Shown here: positions 1 through 6,492 of the stretch, one piece after another
How positions within the stretch are numbered: position 1 is the first letter of the stretch
Layout: each line of letters starts with the position of its first letter
Origin: Actinomycetota bacterium
GTDB taxonomy: Bacteria; Actinomycetota; Acidimicrobiia; Acidimicrobiales; Iamiaceae
Assembly (NCBI GenBank): GCA_017882935.1
Contig: JADGOP010000141.1
Location: forward strand, 1 to 6,492
Reading direction: 5' to 3'
Length of the DNA: 6,492 bases
Notes under the pieces: generated by a model
What the model saw: only the letters and a program-made list of their open reading frames with translations
Database searches by the model: none
What the model was told of the DNA's origin: nothing
Made by a program: the position numbers and the translations under genes

Positions 1-4864
<4,864 letters not shown>

Positions 4865-4881
<17 letters not shown>

Positions 4882-5701
4882 CGAGCGGTCTGCCGACCCA
4901 GCTGTGCACCGGCGTCGCCACGGCCACGTCCGTGGCACCTGGGAGAACCGTCGGCGGGTCCAGGTCGTCCTGGGCGGCGACGGTCAGCAGGTAGACCCCG
5001 TCTCGGCGCCACCACCCGGGCATGACCGGGCCGCCGTGCCGGGCTGCGGTGAACCGTGCCCACCCGTCACCGAGAAGGTCTGACCCCACGGTGATCTCCA
5101 CCGAGCGGGTGTCCGCGCGAAGCCCCAGGCGCAGCACCTTGAGCGCCGCCTCCTTTGCCGACCACACCAGGTTCGCGGCCGCGTCCCGACCGAGCCCGGG
5201 GTCTGCCGCAGCCGGGCCCCTGACCCAGTCCTGCTCCGCTCGCGTGAGGAAGTCGGTCACGAACCCCTCGCTGCGTGGTTCGACGATCTCGAGGTCGATG
5301 CCCAACGCCCCGGCACCCGAGCCGGTGGCACCGATGACGGCGACGGCGCACCCCGCCCGGTCGGACAGCGAGATCTCCCACGGCGCGACCACGCCCTCGA
5401 GCGCGACGTAGGGGGCCCCGGTCATCCAGTTGAGCAACTCGATCCGGGCGAGCGAGGCCGGGTCGGTGTCCAGCCCGACCCGGGCCGCCACGGTCCGCTT
5501 ACCCACCCACCGACGCAGCAGGTACTCGTTGCGCCGCTTGGTGAAACGCATGGCGTCGAGCCGGGCGCGCTCACGGGCCGACAGCCACTCCAGCCCGTCG
5601 GGGAGGGCGTCCTCGTGGCCGGCCCACCAGTGCCTCTCCGCCGCCGGCGCGCCGGGGCGGACGGGTGCGGTTGCCCTCACCGCTGCGCCGGTCTCGTCCA
5701 C
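4865..5701 (-). CDS. 4'-phosphopantetheinyl transferase, Sfp type
   Basis: It encodes 278 residues and ends at TAG 4867-4865. The enzyme would move 4'-phosphopantetheine from coenzyme A to a serine of an acyl or peptidyl carrier protein, making apo carrier into holo carrier in the cytosol. The Mg-binding motif GIDLE lies at residues 134-138 (Asp136, Glu138), and the second signature WSAKEAALK at 180-188 (Lys183, Glu184, Lys188). The N-terminal stretch at 41-70 (SARERARLDAMRFTKRRNEY, then LLRRWVGKR) is typical of the family. The usual Ser-His of the SxSH motif reads SLSDR (111-115), with Asp114 in the histidine place. Start: GTG 5701-5699 is the first in-frame start; GGAGGG abuts it too closely to be a normal ribosome site. 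GTG 5680 is the alternative. It is convergent with the carboxylase-like gene and overlaps it by 17 bp. The target carrier protein is not in the window. Confidence 0.94.
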
Positions 5702-5707
5702 CCCTCC

Positions 5708-5713
5708 ATCGTA
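5708..5713 (-). promoter_or_regulatory. Possible -10 element for leaderless expression of the phosphopantetheinyl transferase gene
   Basis: On the minus strand the hexamer TACGAT (5713 to 5708) fits the actinobacterial TAnnnT -10 consensus. Its last T is seven bases before the G of GTG 5701, so transcription would begin at or beside the start codon. A leaderless message would explain why no properly spaced ribosome site exists. The -35 position (about 5731-5736, GTGTCC) is not consensus. Six-base matches are weak evidence. Confidence 0.3.
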
Positions 5714-5723
5714 GTGGGGCGCC

Positions 5724-5754
5724 GGCCGCCGGACACGTGGTGCGTCCGGCGGCC
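5724..5754. repeat. Perfect 11-bp inverted repeat upstream of the phosphopantetheinyl transferase gene
   Basis: GGCCGCCGGAC at 5724-5734 and GTCCGGCGGCC at 5744-5754 are exact inverted copies separated by a 9-nt loop. CACGTG, itself a palindrome, sits at 5734-5739. The repeat covers the place where a -35 box for the transferase gene would lie, which suits an operator. As RNA it would form a strong hairpin downstream of the LON-domain gene, which suits a terminator without a U-tail. The sequence alone does not decide between the two. Confidence 0.55.
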
Positions 5755-5905
5755 ACCAGTCGCCAGAATTGAGACAATCGCACTAGTGGCTTCCCTGAAG
5801 GAGGCGGAGGGCGATGGCACCTGGTTCACCGAAGGCCAGAAGTCTTTGTTTGTAGCTGTTGAACCCGATTCTGTTCTCCCGACCTGGACGTAGTCGGCTG
5901 AGCGG

Positions 5906-6492
5906 TCACTGAGGGAGGTCGCCGTCCTCCTGCTGGTCGTCTGCCCACCTGGCGGTGAAGCGGGCGTCCGCCGCCTGCGTCTCCTCCACCAGCCTGGCGA
6001 GCAGCTCCGTGGCGGTCCTCGAGCCCAGCAGCGCGAACTGGTCCAGCGAGCCGAGCGGTGCGATGCCGGCAACCTGCCAGATGCGTTCGGCCGACTCCTC
6101 GGACAACGCAATGTCGGCTGACCAGGGGAGCTCGACGAACTCGCTCGCCCTGGTAATGGTCGCGCGCACCAGAGCCTCGGCCGCGGCGAGCGCGGAGACG
6201 GTGGGCGCATCGAGCTCCAACGCGTCGAGCTCGCGCACCTGCGCCCGCGGGAACGGGTCATCGGCCAGCCAGCGCACCACCTCGAACCGTGCGGCACCTG
6301 TCGCGAGCAACACGATCGACCCCTCGGTGATCTCCACCGAGGCGATCCGCGCCACCGTGCCCACCCCGAACCGCACGTCGCCACCGCCCACCTCAGAGCC
6401 GCGCTCGATCAGCACCACCCCGAACTCGCGCTCCGTCTCCCCGAGCACCGCCGAGAGCATCGCCACGTAGCGCGGCTCGAAGACCCGCAGCG
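5906..6492 (-). CDS. LON substrate-binding (N-terminal) domain protein, 5' partial
   Basis: The frame is open to the window edge and ends at TGA 5908-5906, giving about 195 residues. The first visible residues, LRVFEPRYVAML, are the hallmark of the LON domain, which usually begins with LPLFPLGTVLFPG some 20 residues earlier; that part is outside the window. GTG 6466 is inside the domain and is not the start. Next come FGVVLIERGSEVGG and VGTVARI, typical LON-domain strands, then a helical C-terminal half ending in an acidic, Gln-rich tail (DDQQEDGDLPQ). The AAA+ and serine protease parts of Lon are absent, so this is one of the short stand-alone LON-domain proteins common in bacteria. Their function is not established; peptide or substrate binding is assumed from the domain. 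It lies 204 bp upstream of the transferase gene on the same strand, with no sign of functional coupling. Confidence 0.9.
   Translation of the reverse strand, partial: LRVFEPRYVAMLSAVLGETEREFGVVLIERGSEVGGGDVRFGVGTVARIASVEITEGSIVLLATGAARFEVVRWLADDPFPRAQVRELDALELDAPTVSALAAAEALVRATITRASEFVELPWSADIALSEESAERIWQVAGIAPLGSLDQFALLGSRTATELLARLVEETQAADARFTARWADDQQEDGDLPQ

Larger units (their letters stand above)
5702..5905. other. Intergenic region with a low-GC patch
   Basis: These 204 bp separate the transferase start from the LON-domain stop. Besides the inverted repeat and the -10 candidate, bases 5841-5880 contain only 18 G or C in 40, far below the rest of the window. On the plus strand AAGGAGG (5798-5804) lies nine bases before an ATG at 5814 that opens 13 codons (MAPGSPKARSLCL, TAG 5853-5855). 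A second frame, from GTG 5786 to TAG 5893, gives 35 codons. An 8-bp palindrome CACTAGTG lies at 5781-5788, and a 5-bp stem CCGAC/GTCGG at 5879-5897. I recognise no RNA family here and do not call either small frame a gene. Confidence 0.5.

Noticed and set aside
5786..5893. 35-codon frame starting at GTG 5786 as a protein gene
   Set aside because: Its second half lacks the G/C third-position preference seen in the real genes, and the ribosome site at 5798-5804 lies inside the frame. I recognise no family.
5879..5897. Terminator for the LON-domain gene
   Set aside because: The CCGAC/GTCGG stem is only 5 bp with a 9-nt loop and no U-run, too weak to call.
5755..5905. tRNA, tmRNA or known riboswitch in the intergenic low-GC region
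   Set aside because: GGGTTCAAC on the minus strand looks like a T-arm, but the stem cannot pair and no acceptor stem is found. No conserved core of a riboswitch that I know is present.

Overview
The window is very GC-rich DNA, and its genes have the strong G/C third-position bias of a high-GC actinobacterium. A Micrococcales-type genome is my guess from protein style only. It holds three protein genes. Two are cut by the window edges: the large plus-strand gene lacks its 5' end and the gene at the right edge lacks its 5' end.

Layout. Positions 1-4881 (+) encode 1,626 residues of a giant single-chain biotin-dependent carboxylase-like protein. Its order is the end of a biotin carboxylase (BC) domain, a linker or BT-like region, a biotin carrier domain with the biotinylation motif ESMKM, a long central region resembling that of eukaryotic acetyl-CoA carboxylase, and a two-lobed carboxyltransferase (CT). 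Convergent to it and overlapping it by 17 bp is an Sfp-type 4'-phosphopantetheinyl transferase (5701-4865, -). A 204-bp intergenic stretch (5702-5905) holds a perfect 11-bp inverted repeat, a possible leaderless promoter for the transferase, and a patch of clearly lower GC. The right edge (6492-5906, -) is most of a stand-alone LON substrate-binding-domain protein.

How they may work together. A phosphopantetheinyl transferase activates acyl or peptidyl carrier proteins, and an acyl-CoA carboxylase supplies carboxylated extender units. Side by side they suggest the edge of a lipid or polyketide synthase locus, with the carrier-protein megasynthase probably outside the window. This is inference, because no synthase is visible here.

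Most unusual point. The visible part of the BC domain keeps the family fold signature, but nearly every catalytic position I can align is replaced. The biotin carrier and CT parts look intact. The protein may therefore be a carboxylase with a dead BC domain, relying on another BC in trans or working as a transcarboxylase or decarboxylase. The N-terminal half of the BC domain is outside the window, so this is not settled.
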